A model generated the notes under the pieces. That model ran no database searches, was not told the DNA's origin, and saw only the letters and a program-made list of their open reading frames with translations. Both the position numbers and the translations under genes were made by a program. Below are positions 1 to 12,050 of a stretch of 64,000 nucleotides of DNA, piece after piece (position 1 is the stretch's first letter; each line of letters opens with the position of its first letter). Source of the stretch: Aspergillus flavus (taxonomy: Eukaryota; Ascomycota; Eurotiomycetes; Eurotiales; Aspergillaceae); contig NC_092406.1 in assembly GCF_009017415.1 (NCBI RefSeq), positions 4,650,001 to 4,714,000 of the forward strand. Direction: 5' to 3'.

Positions 1-2775
1 CGAAACGGTCCGTATCAGCACTGCTGGATATCCTACTCGCTGGACTTATGAAGAGTTTGCGATACGCTACTATATGCTTTGCCATTCATCGCAGTGGACG
101 TCTGAAATCCGAGAAATGTGCCATGCAATCCTGCAAAAAGCTCTGGTAGATGGCAGCAGCCAAAAGCAAGATAAATATCAACTAGGTTTGACGAAGATAT
201 TTTTCAGGGCAGGCATGCTCGCTTTCCTGGAAAACCTTCGTACGTCTAGGTTGAACGAATGTGCAATCATGATACAAAAGAATCTGCGGTGCAAGTACTA
301 TCGACGTCGTTATCTCGAGGCGCGTGCTTCCATTCTTACAACTCAAGCTTTAATCAGAGGGTTCTTAGCAAGGCAGCATGCGGCCGAGGTGCGCAAGGTC
401 AAAGCTGCAACTTCCATCCAACGGGTGTGGCGGGGACACAAGGAAAGGAAAAAGTATAACATCATCCGTGCAAACTTCATCTTGTTTCAATCGGTTGCGA
501 AGGGCTTCCTCTGCCGGCAAAATATAATGGATACGATACATGGAAACGCTGCGAAAGTTATACAACGTGCCTTCCGCTCCTGGCGACAATTACGAGCTTG
601 GCGGCAGTATCGCCGAAAAGTTGTCATTGTGCAGAACCTTTGGAGAGGTAAGCAAGCGAGGATACAATACAAAAAGCTCCGCGAAGATGCAAGGGACCTA
701 AAGCAGATCTCTTACAAGCTGGAGAATAAGGTGGTAGAGTTGACACAGTATCTCGAGTCTCTAAAACGTGAAAACAAGTCGTTGAATCTGCAGTTAGAAA
801 ACTATGAAACTCAGTTGAAGTCATGGAGGAGTCGTCACAACGCCCTGGAGAATCGTTCTAGGGAGCTTCAGGCCGAGGCAAACCAGGCGGGAATTAATGC
901 TGCTCGGTTATCTGCCATGGAAGAAGAAATGAGTCGATTGCAGCAAAATCATAGCGAAGCGCAAGCGACAATTAAGCGGCTGCAAGAGGAAGAAAAAGCG
1001 TCACGGGAATCCATCCGTTCTGCAAATGAGGAGTTGCAACGGCTTAAACAAATGAACACCGAGTCGGATGATGAGAAAGCTTCCCTCCGTCAACAGATCG
1101 CTGACCTCGAAGAGCAGCTAGAGCTTGCGAAGAGGACCTTACCTAGTGGCGGCTTGAACGGTGATCAATCAAACGGCAGCGCCATCCCACCACCTGCCAG
1201 TGGGTTGATTAATTTAGTGTCCTCAAAAAAGACAAAGCCAAAAAGACGCAGCGCCGGTGCGGAGAGGATAGACACAGATCGTTTTAGCGGTGCTTACAAC
1301 CCACGTCCCGTCTCCATGGCTGTTCCTAGCTCCCTATTGCGCCAAAACCTATCAGGGAGCACTTTTTCACCTGGATTGGACTCTGTCGAGGTGGAGCTCG
1401 AAAATTTACTTTCTGAAGAGGATGAACTCAACGAAGAGGTCACGATGGGCTTGATACGCAATCTAAAGATTCCACTCCCTAGTTCTACTCCGCCACCAAC
1501 CGAAAAAGAAGTTCTATTCCCTGCTTATTTGATAAACCTTGTGACATCTGAAATGTGGAATAACGGCTTCGTGAAAGAATCCGAACGGTTTTTGGCGAAT
1601 GTGATGCAGTCGATTCAACAAGAGGTCATGCAACATGATGGAGATGATGCTATAAACCCCGGGGCCTTTTGGCTGTCTAATGTGCATGAAATGCTTTCTT
1701 TCGTGTTCCTGGCTGAGGATTGGTATGAAGCACAAAAGACTGACAATTACGAGTACGATCGGCTACTGGAGATTGTAAAGCACGATTTGGAAAGCCTCGA
1801 GTTCAACATCTATCATACCTGGATGAAAGTGTTGAAAAAGAAGCTTTTTAAGATGATCGTTCCTGCGATCATTGAATCCCAATCACTTCCAGGATTTGTC
1901 ACAAGTGAATCGAATCGTTTTCTTGGAAAGCTTCTTCCTTCCAACAACAACCCAGCTTACAGTATGGACAACCTTCTTAGCCTTCTGAACAATGTCTACA
2001 AGGCAATGAAGGCTTTTTACCTTGAGGATTCGATTGTCACTCAGACTGTTACCGAGCTTCTTCGTCTGGTTGGTGTCACCGCTTTCAACGACCTTCTCAT
2101 GAGGAGGAATTTCTTGTCCTGGAAGCGTGGCCTTCAAATAAATTACAATATAACACGTATTGAAGAATGGTGCAAAAGCCATGATATGCCGGAAGGGACG
2201 TTGCAGCTTGAGCACTTGATGGTAAGACAATATTCAGACATATGATTGGCCCCCTATACTAACCTCCTCTCAGCAAGCGACCAAACTTCTTCAGTTAAAA
2301 AAGGCTACACTAAATGACATTGAGATTATTCAGGACATCTGTTGGATGTAAGGCCCCATGTTTGATTTTGCCACATCATCGAGCCATATGCACAACTAAT
2401 ACATTCATATACAGGCTCTCCCCGAATCAGATTCAGAAGCTCCTGAATCAATACTTGGTGGCGGATTATGAGCAACCTATTAATGGGGAGATCATGAAAG
2501 CTGTGGCCTCTCGTGTCACGGAGAAGAGCGACGTATTGCTTCTGACGCCTGTTGATATGGAGGATAGTGGTCCGTACGAGATTGCCGAACCTCGTGTTAT
2601 CACAGCCCTGGAGACATACACACCGTCATGTAAGTTTCGTATGTGACAGCGCTGTCCGATAATCACTGACCTGCTTGAAGGGCTGCAAACACCACGACTA
2701 AAACGTCTTGCTGAAATTGTCTCGGCTCAGGCAATGGCTCAGCAAGAGAGGCTTGAAATGGCGGAGATGGCATGA
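1..2775 (+). CDS. MYO2: Class V myosin heavy chain, 3' part (5' end outside window)
   Basis: Actin-based motor that carries secretory vesicles and organelles to growth sites. The visible 867 residues begin in the converter end of the motor head (motif ISTAGYPTRWTYEEFAIRYY, read from base 2). They continue through about six IQ motifs (for example IQKNLRCKYYRRRY, IQRVWRGHKERKKY, VQNLWRGKQARIQY), a long Glu/Gln-rich coiled coil, a Ser/Pro linker, and a C-terminal cargo-binding globular DIL domain. I place introns at 2222-2273, 2348-2414 and 2630-2680. Splicing restores the DIL-domain stretch DICWMLSPNQIQKLLNQYLV and the end AQQERLEMAEMA before TGA. The order motor-IQ-coiled coil-DIL is diagnostic for class V (yeast Myo2, Aspergillus MyoE). 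Exon 1 is open through the left window edge, so the gene is truncated only by the window. Confidence 0.95.
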
Positions 2776-3294
2776 TATCTTTCGTACTTCTCTGTAGTAC
2801 AAGGCTATGGTCGAGTAAAAACATGCTACTCTACTGAGTATACCGTTTAGAAGGAGTCATCTTGTCGTCATTTCCTAGAGTTACGGATCATGATGAGATT
2901 ATGCATTTCTGTTACCTTGGAACAGCACGCATCCTTATTCTGTTTTTAGCGGTGTGGGACATATGCCACACCTTTCTCTGTTTAGATTTTTCATTTTATT
3001 CGAGTCTCACTTGTAAATAGCAATTTGAGTTGAGGTCCATCTACCTTACTGAAAACATATACTCTCTATCCGTAGTACATATGGCACCACGCTAGTGGAG
3101 TAGTGGGGAAGCAAAGCTTCCGATACGAATAGAAACAATCCCGGCCATGTCAGACTTCTTTCTGTCTTACGATCTTCACTCTACTTGTAAATGTTAATTA
3201 GCAAGGAGAGTATAACATCCTGTCTCAGCCTCTTTTCCTACCTTGTTCCCCTGAACTCCCTAAACAGCAATTCAAAATTGGCGGCACAGACACC
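2776..3294. other. Intergenic, myosin 3' end to HAM1
   Basis: AT-rich spacer between two tandem + strand genes. It must hold the myosin 3' UTR and the HAM1 promoter. I see no convincing coding exon, RNA gene or repeat. Confidence 0.6.
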
Positions 3295-4187
3295 ATGACT
3301 ACATTAAAGAAATTGAACTTCATCACCAGCAACAGAAACAAACTGGCCGAAGTCAGAGCGATTCTGGGCAATGCAATCGAGGTCGATAACCAGGGGCTTG
3401 ATATTCCGGAGATACAAGGGACTATTGAAGAAATTGCCAGAGAAAAGTGCAGGCGTGCAGCGGAAGTGGTAAACATTGTGATATTCTTTCCATCTCGCCT
3501 ACAGTGCTAATATTGCCTGAACAGATCAAAGGCCCGGTTCTCACGGAGGACACGGCACTGGAGTTTTATGCACTGAAAGGGCTTCCTGGCCCATACATGT
3601 AGGCTTTACCAGGACAAATTTTTGCTTTTTGTACTGACATCTCCTAAGCAAGCCATTTCTTGATGTTTTGGGCCATGAGGGGTTGAATAAAATTCTCGAT
3701 TCGTTCGAGGATAAATCGGCAGATGCGATATGTACATTCGCTTTCAGTCACGGCCCTGGCTCAGAGCCAATTTTATTCCAGGGAAGAACGAAGGTAATTG
3801 ACAATGATGCAAAGTTTTTGGACTTTCGAAATCTGACCTCAACGTTTAGGGTGTAATTGTCAGACCGAGAGGTCCATCAAACTTTGGTACACATAATCTC
3901 TCTCTGCTACGTCCGGAATTTCCAGCTTATATATGGTCTTTAGGTTGGGATCCGATTTTTGAATATGAAGGGAAAACGTATGCTGAGATGGACAAGGAGG
4001 AGAAGGTAATTCCCGAGCTTGCCTTCCAACCACTACCTTTCTAGTCTTTTCTCCATTTCCCTGATTGTTCCCCAACGTGGCCCCTCCGTCCTCGACTTCC
4101 TCGCTAACAAACTGCTAGAACCAAATATCGCACAGGTATAAAGCTTTGGAGAAATTACAGCGTTGGCTGGTCCAGGAAAAATCCTAA
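3295..4187 (+). CDS. HAM1: Inosine triphosphate pyrophosphatase (Ham1 family)
   Basis: Hydrolyses ITP, dITP and XTP to monophosphates, keeping deaminated purines out of nucleic acids; cytosolic/nuclear. The 186-residue product is the normal family length. Six exons: 3295-3468, 3525-3598, 3649-3793, 3850-3886, 3944-4005, 4119-4187. Splicing rebuilds the family signatures: N-terminal [56 protein letters not shown] and the C-terminal [11 protein letters not shown]. The 37-nt fourth exon is unusually small, but it is required to join [10 protein letters not shown] to GWDPIF. The start ATG opens directly into the conserved first strand. No key residue is missing. Confidence 0.95.
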
Positions 4188-4240
4188 TTTCTCAGCTCCG
4201 CGGCGGACGACGTTGATAGGTGGTGCATCTCTAAAATATT

Positions 4241-4969
4241 TCAATTCGCGTTGAGGTTTTGGTTGATTTTCCAAGAGGATACCCAACTTGAGATTCTTTC
4301 GCAGTTTCCCTCTACATCGTCGTCCTTTTCACTCATAAGCTCGACCACAACTTCTTCGTCGAAGGCTTCACAGGCTTCTTCCAATAGGACACCGAAAATC
4401 TCTGCGTCTAAATTTTCTTGTAGCTTCGCGTCCTTATATCCCCTGCAACAGGTGAAATCCTATTAGGCTTGCTGAAAATGAAGGAAGATGGGGGATAGAT
4501 GGTGGTTGGCGGGATCCGCCTGTAGATACCTTGATGAAAGACGGTCATATAGAAGAGATGTAGACGGGCATCGCAAAACCACAACGAGGTCAATCCAAGA
4601 TTTGGGGAATAGATCACATGCATGCCAGTCAATCAAGAGTCCCCCCTGAAGCATCTCATCTTCAACAGCGTCCAGCAGCTATATTGACCAGACCAGGTAA
4701 GTAGAGGGAAAATTAACCTGCAATCTGAGAGAAATCCTATTCAATTGAGACTTCCAGGGAGGAGAGAGCGTATATACTCAGCGTACCTTATCCTCATCCA
4801 CAATCCAAGTTTTCAACTCCTCGTCATAGGTCTCGAAGCAATCACGATCTTTTGCGACCTGATTGATTGACAGATGTCGCAGACCGGTATCTTGCGCTAG
4901 TTGTTCGCAGTGGACAGTTTTCCCAACGCCAGGGGTTCCTGTGATAATCACATTCGGGGCTGTTCGCAT
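4241..4969 (-). CDS. FAP7: Fap7/AK6 adenylate kinase, 40S maturation NTPase
   Basis: Nuclear adenylate kinase-like ATPase (human AK6/hCINAP) that binds Rps14 and helps final 20S pre-rRNA processing. The 177-aa product is encoded by three exons: 4787-4969, 4530-4678, 4241-4442. The N-terminus carries a P-loop, ITGTPGVGKTVHCEQLA (about residues 9-25), followed by TYDEELKTWIVDEDK, the ProSite-like LIDWHACDLFPKSWIDLVVVL and YDRLSSRGYKDAKLQENLDA. The tail EEACEAFDEEVVVELMS matches the family. The exon 1 donor lies right after DEDK and the exon 2/3 junction splits an Arg codon. The gene converges with HAM1 (53 bp between stop codons). Recognition is strong; only exact intron borders are inferred. 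Confidence 0.94.
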
Positions 4970-5322
4970 GATGACACTAGGCAGAGTGCTGGGTGACTGA
5001 AACGTCCAGTTGCTTTCCTGTGAAACGAAAGTATAATCATGTAAAACATGATGGCAATGGGTAAATTTTACGTGGGGTATAAACGAACACCTCAGGCACC
5101 TATTTCAGCGGGAAAAGTGGGTCCGATCCGACGGATATAGCACATTAAATACTAGTACGGAGTACGGTGCAAAGTTCACTACTACTAGTTAGGTACTTAC
5201 TCGGAGGTCAACCATTGGACCTTGCAAGCGTCAATTTCATTTACTTTAGTTCTCTCTCTTAATGGTCCTTCCACACTGCTAGTTGAAGTAATGATCCTGA
5301 TGTCATGGTCCCAGAAAAAGAT
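4970..5322. other. Intergenic, FAP7 promoter side to C78 peptidase 3' end
   Basis: Spacer between two minus-strand genes. It contains one copy of the recurrent TACGGAGTA motif (5156-5164), directly extended by a partial second copy (TACGG). No coding signal was seen. Confidence 0.5.
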
Positions 5323-7074
5323 CTATGGCTTTGTACAAGTCAAGTCTTGGACAAGGTCTTGGGAGGTAGACAGCCTAAAAGGGTCAGTCGCTGCTCAGTA
5401 AAGTAAATAGTTGTGACTTACTTGAGTATTTCGAACACTTTATATTTCTTTAGATAAGCTGCCCCTCGTCGGTAGCCCTTTAGGATCCGAGCGGGATCGG
5501 CAGATACTGCGCGCGTACCTCTGAGCCGCTTCACAGCAGACGATGGCTTGAACATTGGGTCTAAGACCAAGAGGTTCGCACTGCCATTGTCACGTATCTC
5601 GAATCCAATAATGGTCAATGAGTGCCCTATTTGTGATGGTATAGCGGTAAGCCCCAGACACAAGGTCAACAGATAGAGGTTAATGACAGAGAGGAACGCT
5701 TCAGACCTTGATGTTGGAAGTAAATTGGGGGTAAGTTTGTCAGGAAAACTTTGTCATTTGTATCCAAGGAGCACGCCTGTCTGAAATAGTTTGCAATGTA
5801 CATGAACAAAACGTCATGAGCTTGCATATCTTTGGTTACTCCGATACGACTGGCTTCGCATCTTATACATATCAGTACTATTCCCATTGTGTTCCTCGGT
5901 GTAAACTCACTGTATTCCTAAGCTCAAAAATAGCGCCTGTGCCTAAAAAAAGAACGTTAGTAAGGAATATCTACCCTCAAGTATTCCTGCCTTACTTCGG
6001 GTGTGCCAATGTATTTTCTAGTGCCGCGGATTCCGCCTGTCTCAATCCGTCCGATGCTGTTGAAACCCATATCCCACGCACTCTCGATCATCTCTTGTAT
6101 CTGCAGGATCGTTGGTGATGTCTCCGAAAAACATTCATGTCCCGGAATGCGGCATTCTTTGATGTAGGAAATTAGCATTTGGATATTTCTGTAGCCACAA
6201 AACCCCCCCTCTTTTGGCATCTTAGAGATTTGATGAACTTTAGGGCTACAGAAGAAAGCACGCTGTACTGATTTGTCCTGTTCACAAAGCCTAACAAGCA
6301 CCGGAACAACATCTGTCGTCTCATTCTCCGTTGAACGATGTCTCCGCAGCGTTCCATCTGGAGCGATTATATTGGACTCTGTTATCTTGACTCTTTTTTC
6401 TAATAATTTTCGAAGCCACGAAGGCATTTGCTTCTCATGAGCATATGGTCCCAATTCGGTGCGCTATTTCATTTATCAGCAGGCTCACGACCTAGAAACT
6501 GTGCAAGATACAGGGAAAAGAACGCAGAGAAGGGGTCGGATACTCCAAGCTTTTTCACGGCAAGCGTTATATTCGAAGGACTACGGGGTCTTGTTTCTCT
6601 CACTGCTTCCTGAGTGGGTTTCTCTTTCTTTAGTTGGCTCTTCACAAACAGTCCATGTGAGTACTGGGCATTGTCCAGGTCTTCGCAATCGCCAGGTCTG
6701 CTTTGCTTCTGAGCAGTAAACGAGCCGGAGAACTCTGGCGGAGAAGATGTTGTACTCTCGTGGGTAATTTCTTCTGCTTGGTGTAATTCAAGATGGGTGG
6801 GAAGCTCAGCGTCCATTACTATCTCCCCACAACCACGTGGGCAATGGGTGTACTTTCCTAAATGCTCGTTCTCCTCGCTGGCGGATAGATGTTGCCTGCA
6901 GTCAGAAGATATCTTCAGGTTGTTCAAGTGTATAGCCTTTTTACCACTGCTGACACCAAGCCGTCTGTCGATCTCAGGATGATATACCTCAAAATGGTCC
7001 ATATTAGAATTACCATCAGGTTCAGGAAAGGTGCAGAACGGACATGTTGGAACTTCTGCTCTTGCAGGATCCAT
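5323..7074 (-). CDS. Zinc-finger peptidase C78 (ZUFSP/Mug105-like deubiquitinase)
   Basis: Cysteine protease of family C78 (PF07910). The relatives human ZUP1/ZUFSP and fission yeast Mug105 cleave ubiquitin, with K63-chain preference for ZUP1. Six exons: 6544-7074, 5996-6463, 5911-5942, 5707-5861, 5422-5626, 5323-5374, giving 480 aa. Two C2-H2-type fingers are visible near the N-terminus (CPFC followed by HFEVYH; CPRGC followed by HLELH), then a charged linker. The catalytic Cys sits in GGFCGYRNIQML (about Cys266), the His in GHSLTIIGFE (about His397) and the Asp in NLLVLDPMF (about Asp418), so the triad is intact. I chose the ATG of MDPARAEVPTCPFC; an in-frame ATG 17 codons upstream exists. 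The last 17-codon exon rests on a perfect AAGTAAGT donor and is the least certain part. Confidence 0.88.
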
Positions 7075-7401
7075 AGTAATCGATCTAAGGGCCCCTCTTT
7101 CACTTAGAGATTGTTGAGTTAGCAAATGAAAGTGGGAACGGAGATAAGGGCAAGTGACAATGACACTAATACGAAGTACTAGTTGTAGGTTGGACTAAGG
7201 CCATATATCTACCCGACTACCGGAGAAGACTCGGGACCTAGCAAGGCGTGTCTTTTTTAGGTGGGTTGGCCATTTAGGTCCGGTACTCATCGGTGCTACA
7301 AAAAAGTGGAACTATACTCTAGGTTCCAATTGGTCGGTATGTATGTACCACAGAGGACTCCGCAAGCCAATCGTGTTAGGTATTGACGAATATTCGATAC
7401 C

Positions 7402-7413
7402 TACTCCGGAGTA
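7402..7413. repeat. Palindrome TACTCCGGAGTA
   Basis: Perfect 12-bp palindrome in the divergent C78 peptidase/HOM3 promoter region. It shares both half-sites (TACTCC, GGAGTA) with the recurrent TACTCCGTA motif but lacks the central GTA. Confidence 0.9.
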
Positions 7414-7440
7414 GTTTTCGTAAATCCATGATCAGAGAGA

Positions 7441-7447
7441 TGACTCA
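7441..7447. promoter_or_regulatory. Candidate CpcA/Gcn4 site (TGACTCA) upstream of HOM3
   Basis: An exact TGACTCA lies 469 bp upstream of the HOM3 start codon. Gcn4/CpcA-type bZIP factors activate amino-acid biosynthetic genes through this sequence in fungi. The heptamer family TGA(C/G)TCA is expected several times by chance in 64 kb, so position next to an aspartate-pathway gene is the only support. Confidence 0.35.
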
Positions 7448-7915
7448 CACAAAAGCGTATGGCGCTCGACACCCGAATGCTACAAAAGTAGGATAGCTAT
7501 ATATATCCCACGAGAGCGAAGATCATTTTTACATATACACCTATACATGTGCTGTATACTTATTCTATACATATTGCTCATCACTTGTACAAATTAGAAT
7601 GGCTCCAAGCCTTGAGAGAAGCGAGTTACACATGGAGGTACTGGAGTACCTATAGTAATTACATACAAAGTACCTGATACTAGCTCTATCTATGGAGTAT
7701 GTACCGTGTAGTAAGAACCAACTCCGATATCGTATTCCACAAGCGGAAGGCGGAGAAGAGGAAAAATTATGTGATACCCCGTATCATTAGAGGGGCTCCG
7801 CTTTCGCAACCCCGCCAGTGCACATAAAAAGGCTATCCCGCTACCGAAGTCAAGTAATGTGAGGATCGCCATCGCCTTTTGAGAACAAAGTCTGAGTTGA
7901 CAGTTACTCTCCAGC

Positions 7916-9712
7916 ATGGAATCTCGGTTGCCATCCAAATTGGAACCGTTGTCGACATCCAATAGCGACCTAGTAGGCCCTTCAAACGGCAACTGGGTTG
8001 TACAAAAGTTTGGAGGTACCAGTGTGGGCAAGTTCGCCCTTAATATCATTGATCAAGTTGTTCTGTAAGCAACAAGATGAAATATAGAGATAGCTGCTAC
8101 TGACATCCTTCAATCAAGACCTAGCCTTTTAGATCACAGTGTGGCAATAGTCTGCTCTGCAAGAAGTAGCTCTACAAAAGCTGAAGGTACTACCAATCGG
8201 TGAGTCACCTCTCCACCCCGGTTAGGCGTTGCCCTGCCTCGCAGGTTCTATTGTTCTCATCCAAAATCAACATTGATATTGATACAATTGATAGGCTGTT
8301 ACGCGCAGCGCGGGATGCAGAGAATGCGGAATCTAAAAACTACGTCTCTCTCGTCGAGGCGGTCCGATTGGAACATATCGAAGTAGTCGAGAGTCAAATT
8401 AATTCCAAGGGACTAAGGCTTCAGTTAGTTACCGAGATTAACGATGAATGTGAAAAGGTTCTGAAGGTCTTGGAGGCTGCTCAGACGCTCGGGGAGATCA
8501 GTGTCCGCTGTGTGGATAAAGTTATGAGTACAGGAGAGAAGCTTAGTTGTCGACTTATGGCAGCTTTCCTCCAGGACCGAGGAGTAGATTCGGAATATGT
8601 GGATTTGGCTGAGATTGTCGACTTTACTATCTCAAGCCAGGGTCTCGACCAGGAATTCTACAACAACCTCGCCAGCACTCTCGGTAAAAAAATCCGAGCT
8701 TGTGAGGGCAGAGTTCCAGTTGTAACTGGGTTCTTTGGGACCATACCAGGCGGTCTTCTTGATCAAATAGGGCGGGGCTATACAGATCTTTGCGCCGCCC
8801 TAGTCGCCGTTGGGATACGTGCCAAAGAACTACAGGTATGGAAGGAAGTCGACGGAATATTCACAGCAGATCCCCGGAAAGTGCCAACTGCGCGTATTCT
8901 TCCGGCAATCACACCTGCAGAAGCCGCTGAACTGACATTTTATGGCTCAGAGGTCATCCATCCATTCACCATGGAACAAGTCATCCGCGCGAGAATTCCC
9001 ATTCGTATCAAGAATGTCATGAACCCGAAAGGCAATGGCACTATCATTTTCCCTGATTCCTCTTATAAATTGGAGAAGGCGGCCATAGGGCATGACCCCA
9101 GATTGTTCCGTACACGCAGTCCAAGTCTTGTGCAGACGCCGAAGCGTCCTACCGCTGTAACTATCAAGCACAAGATTCTCGTGATCAATGTCCACTCCAA
9201 CAAACGCTCCCTGTCGCATGGGTTCTTTGCTGGCATCTTCTCTGTCCTTGACCGATGGAGGCTCTCAATCGATCTGATATCCACCAGTGAAGTGCATGTG
9301 TCCATGGCTCTTCATTCTGAGTCGCCTCTTCTCAATGGAGTCGGCAGGGATGAATATCAAATTATTGACGAGGACTTGAAGGGCGCGTTACGTGACCTAC
9401 AGAAATATGGGACAGTCGATATAATCCCAGAGATGGCCATCCTGAGCCTTGTTGGCAAACAAATGAAGAACATGATTGGTGTTGCCGGGCGGATGTTTAC
9501 AACCCTTGGAGAGAATAATGTGAACATTGAGATGATCTCCCAAGGTAAGTGCAACGGGGTCGAACTCTTACTGGATTTGGTTGACCAAAAGCTAATTGCT
9601 TCTCTTCCTCCAAGGTGCGAGCGAAATCAATATATCATGCGTCATCGAAGAGAGAGACGCAGACCGTGCCCTGAACATTATTCATACGAGCATGTTCACA
9701 TTTCTAGACTAG
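7916..9712 (+). CDS. HOM3: Aspartate kinase (aspartokinase)
   Basis: Phosphorylates L-aspartate, the first step towards homoserine, threonine and methionine; usually feedback-inhibited by threonine; cytosolic. Four exons: 7916-8064, 8125-8199, 8295-9544, 9615-9712, giving 523 aa. The N-terminal kinase signature VVQKFGGTSVGKFAL lies near residue 30, followed by VAIVCSARSSSTKAEGTTNR, then VPVVTGFFGTIPGG and DGIFTADPRKVP. The C-terminal half holds two ACT regulatory domains (MALHSESP..., then VAGRMFTTLGENNVNIEMISQGASEINISCVI, where the last intron interrupts the second ACT at Gln-Gly). Length and residues match yeast Hom3. THR1, the homoserine kinase two steps past homoserine semialdehyde, is 40 kb away in this window. 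A TGACTCA box lies upstream. Confidence 0.96.
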
Positions 9713-12050
9713 ACGCCCTCCTTTCCTCCTTCGCCTCCTCCTTTCTATTCCCCCCTTTCCCTTCTCGTAGGGGTTTCTGCACAATGCCAGCGAGGGTCTC
9801 TGATGATTTAGGATACCCATGGCATATCTATACGATACGACGAGAAGTTCCGTGTCTTACATGACTATGTGAAAAGTTGAAACTCTGGAGTTGTCTGAAT
9901 GGATCTTATTAGAGCCTATGTTCCTCTCTTTTTATCTGAATCTATGTGTGATATTTTCTGCCATGCACCACGCTTTGTTCCTCTATACTGACATAATTAT
10001 CTTTTGTGTTTCCGGGATAGATCGCATTTGTTTCAGCTCTCCTTTCCAGGCGTTGGTTGTCCTTTATCTAGATTTAGAACAAATTCGTTATCGGCCAAGG
10101 ACATAGAGGGTTTACATGGAGTTTTTGAAGCAATGACAAGCACTTCATAAAGAGGCTTTTTCGGGATGGAGGGATGCACTGTACAATTTACTGGAGCTCA
10201 TGTGAACAAAACTTTCGCTCTCCACTGGTTTACTCCTCTGTCAGGGGTGTCGTCAACTTAGATTTTTAATTAGACGACGCCTTGCTGGCATAGTAGGTCA
10301 CCTTTTCGGGAATTCCAAACCCCCTCTATCAAGGAGTTATAACAGAGTTCTATCGAAAGGCAAAGGTGCCCATCGGAGGTCTAGCCTACCCACGATTATG
10401 ATCAAGAAGTTAACTAAAAGTAACTATTAGTAATTCAAATACTATCTATGCTGGGAGCACGAAGTAATGCTGCTACATGTGGAACACACACAAGTACTAC
10501 TGCAGGCCAGCACGGGTACCTGGGAATCTTCCATACCCTTGCCTCGGCCAATCTCATGACAATATATGTAGACAATTAGCGCAGGTAGTGTTCGATTGTG
10601 TTATGAGCCATCCCAATTGAAGGGTTAATTAACTTCATGGATAGTGGTGAGCAAGGGTCCCTTACTCATTTGAATTAGGATTCGCTCTCTGTACAACTGC
10701 TGGAGGGACAGGATGTACGGTCGATACTTTCGTCGACTTGTTGAGGTATCGCTATCCAGGCGTAGATTGAAGCTAACGAGCCTTAAATATTTATTGTTCG
10801 AATCCAAGCACCTCAAGCTTGTACTTTTTTTTTTCTTTTTTTTCTTTTTTTTTTTTTTGAACGACCCCATCAATTGCTGGATGACGAATGTTGATTCCGC
10901 CTTCACAGCTTGTCGGTTGAGATGGCTGATCTTTAGAATCTGGGTGGCAGTATGATCACAAAGCTTTCCTTCGAGACACAAAGCATGGGGTGGGAATCTA
11001 GACGTAGCTTAGTATGGATCTAATAAAACCGGGCTTGGCTTAGAAAGGCACACAACCTGACACTAAGTCTGATGGCCGGGGCATGCTTGCCTCGTCAACT
11101 GATGGGAGGGCCCAATGATCGACCGAGATCGCCTGGTGATTGGACACGACAATCGTTCCAGGTGGCGGAACTAAGCAAGGAGGTCAGCCAATGGTGAAAC
11201 AGGAGCTTCTGTATTGTCACCCATGACAATACTAGTACCAAAACCCCACCCTCTTCCAATGTACTCGCCGCCCTCGACGCGTTACGCGACGCGACCTAAC
11301 CATACCATACATACTTAGCTGCCAAACGAGGCCGCGACAATCACCTAACATCAAGTTCCTTTCTCTCCATTCCTCAGCCCAAGTAATCGTACATAACTCT
11401 GCTGTTATTAACGTATCTCGCGCACCCCACCTTACCTCGAGGGAGAAACCTTACTAGGTGAAGGGATTCGATTATAGAGTGAGGCCGTCTTCCCGCTTTA
11501 TCTCTTCTCTGCCTCTTCTCTAAACATCCCGTTCATCCCGTCCCCCATCATCATCGTTTCTAGATTTACTATTATTTCGCGCGCCGCGTGAGCCCACTCT
11601 AACAGCACTGTCAGGCTTGAAGCAGTCCTGCGCCAGTCTTCCATCCAGCCTATTCCAAGTAGAAGAAAGAAAGGGAGGGGGGGATATAATATCAAGAACA
11701 GTTCACAATCCAGTTAAACTCGACAGTTATTACCCGCTTTTTCTTCGCACTTGGAGCCACGGCCTCGATGTGCCCTCCTTAGCGCCTTTGTGGCCCAAAT
11801 ACCCACTTCTTTGCGCTACAGCCTAAGACCCTTTGCATTGCCTTTGTCTTTTCTATACCACCGCGAATTGTCCTGAATTCTGCATTTTCGGGTGACTACG
11901 ATTCACTTGGTCATTGGGCGTTGCTGCCCCTGCCCCTCATCTTTGGCCGACTCGACGCAGCGTTCACCTGGACGGTGCTAGTATACTCTCGCGTTAAGGA
12001 ATTCGTCGACGCGTCCAGCGTTTTTGGCACCCACTCAACCGGACGACATC
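9713..12050. other. Long intergenic region, HOM3 to fork-head gene
   Basis: 2.3 kb without a credible gene. It contains an interrupted T tract (10825-10858) and, from about 11,330 to 12,050, a pyrimidine-rich stretch that probably is the promoter and long 5' leader of the fork-head gene, with several upstream ATGs (for example 11,617 and 11,921 regions). Short ORFs here look non-coding. Confidence 0.5.
10825..10858. repeat. Interrupted poly(T) tract
   Basis: Runs of T broken by two single C residues, on the + strand, in non-coding DNA. Nothing indicates an adjacent retroelement (no target-site duplication that I can see). Confidence 0.8.

Larger units (their letters stand above)
7075..7915. 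other. Divergent promoter region C78 peptidase / HOM3
   Basis: AT-rich, 841 bp. It carries a perfect 12-bp palindrome TACTCCGGAGTA (7402-7413), a Gcn4/CpcA-type TGACTCA (7441-7447) and several TATA/TACATA runs. No ORF with coding character was seen. Confidence 0.5.

Noticed and set aside
7441..7447. Treating every TGA(C/G)TCA as a functional CpcA site
   Set aside because: The heptamer pair is expected about eight times by chance in 64 kb and also occurs inside coding sequence (for example in MID1 near 55,408). Only the copy upstream of HOM3 was kept, at low confidence.
10625..10981. ORF with a long Lys run across the T tract (10825-10858)
   Set aside because: The Lys/Phe runs are translations of the homopolymer in two opposite frames. 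Nothing on either side looks coding.
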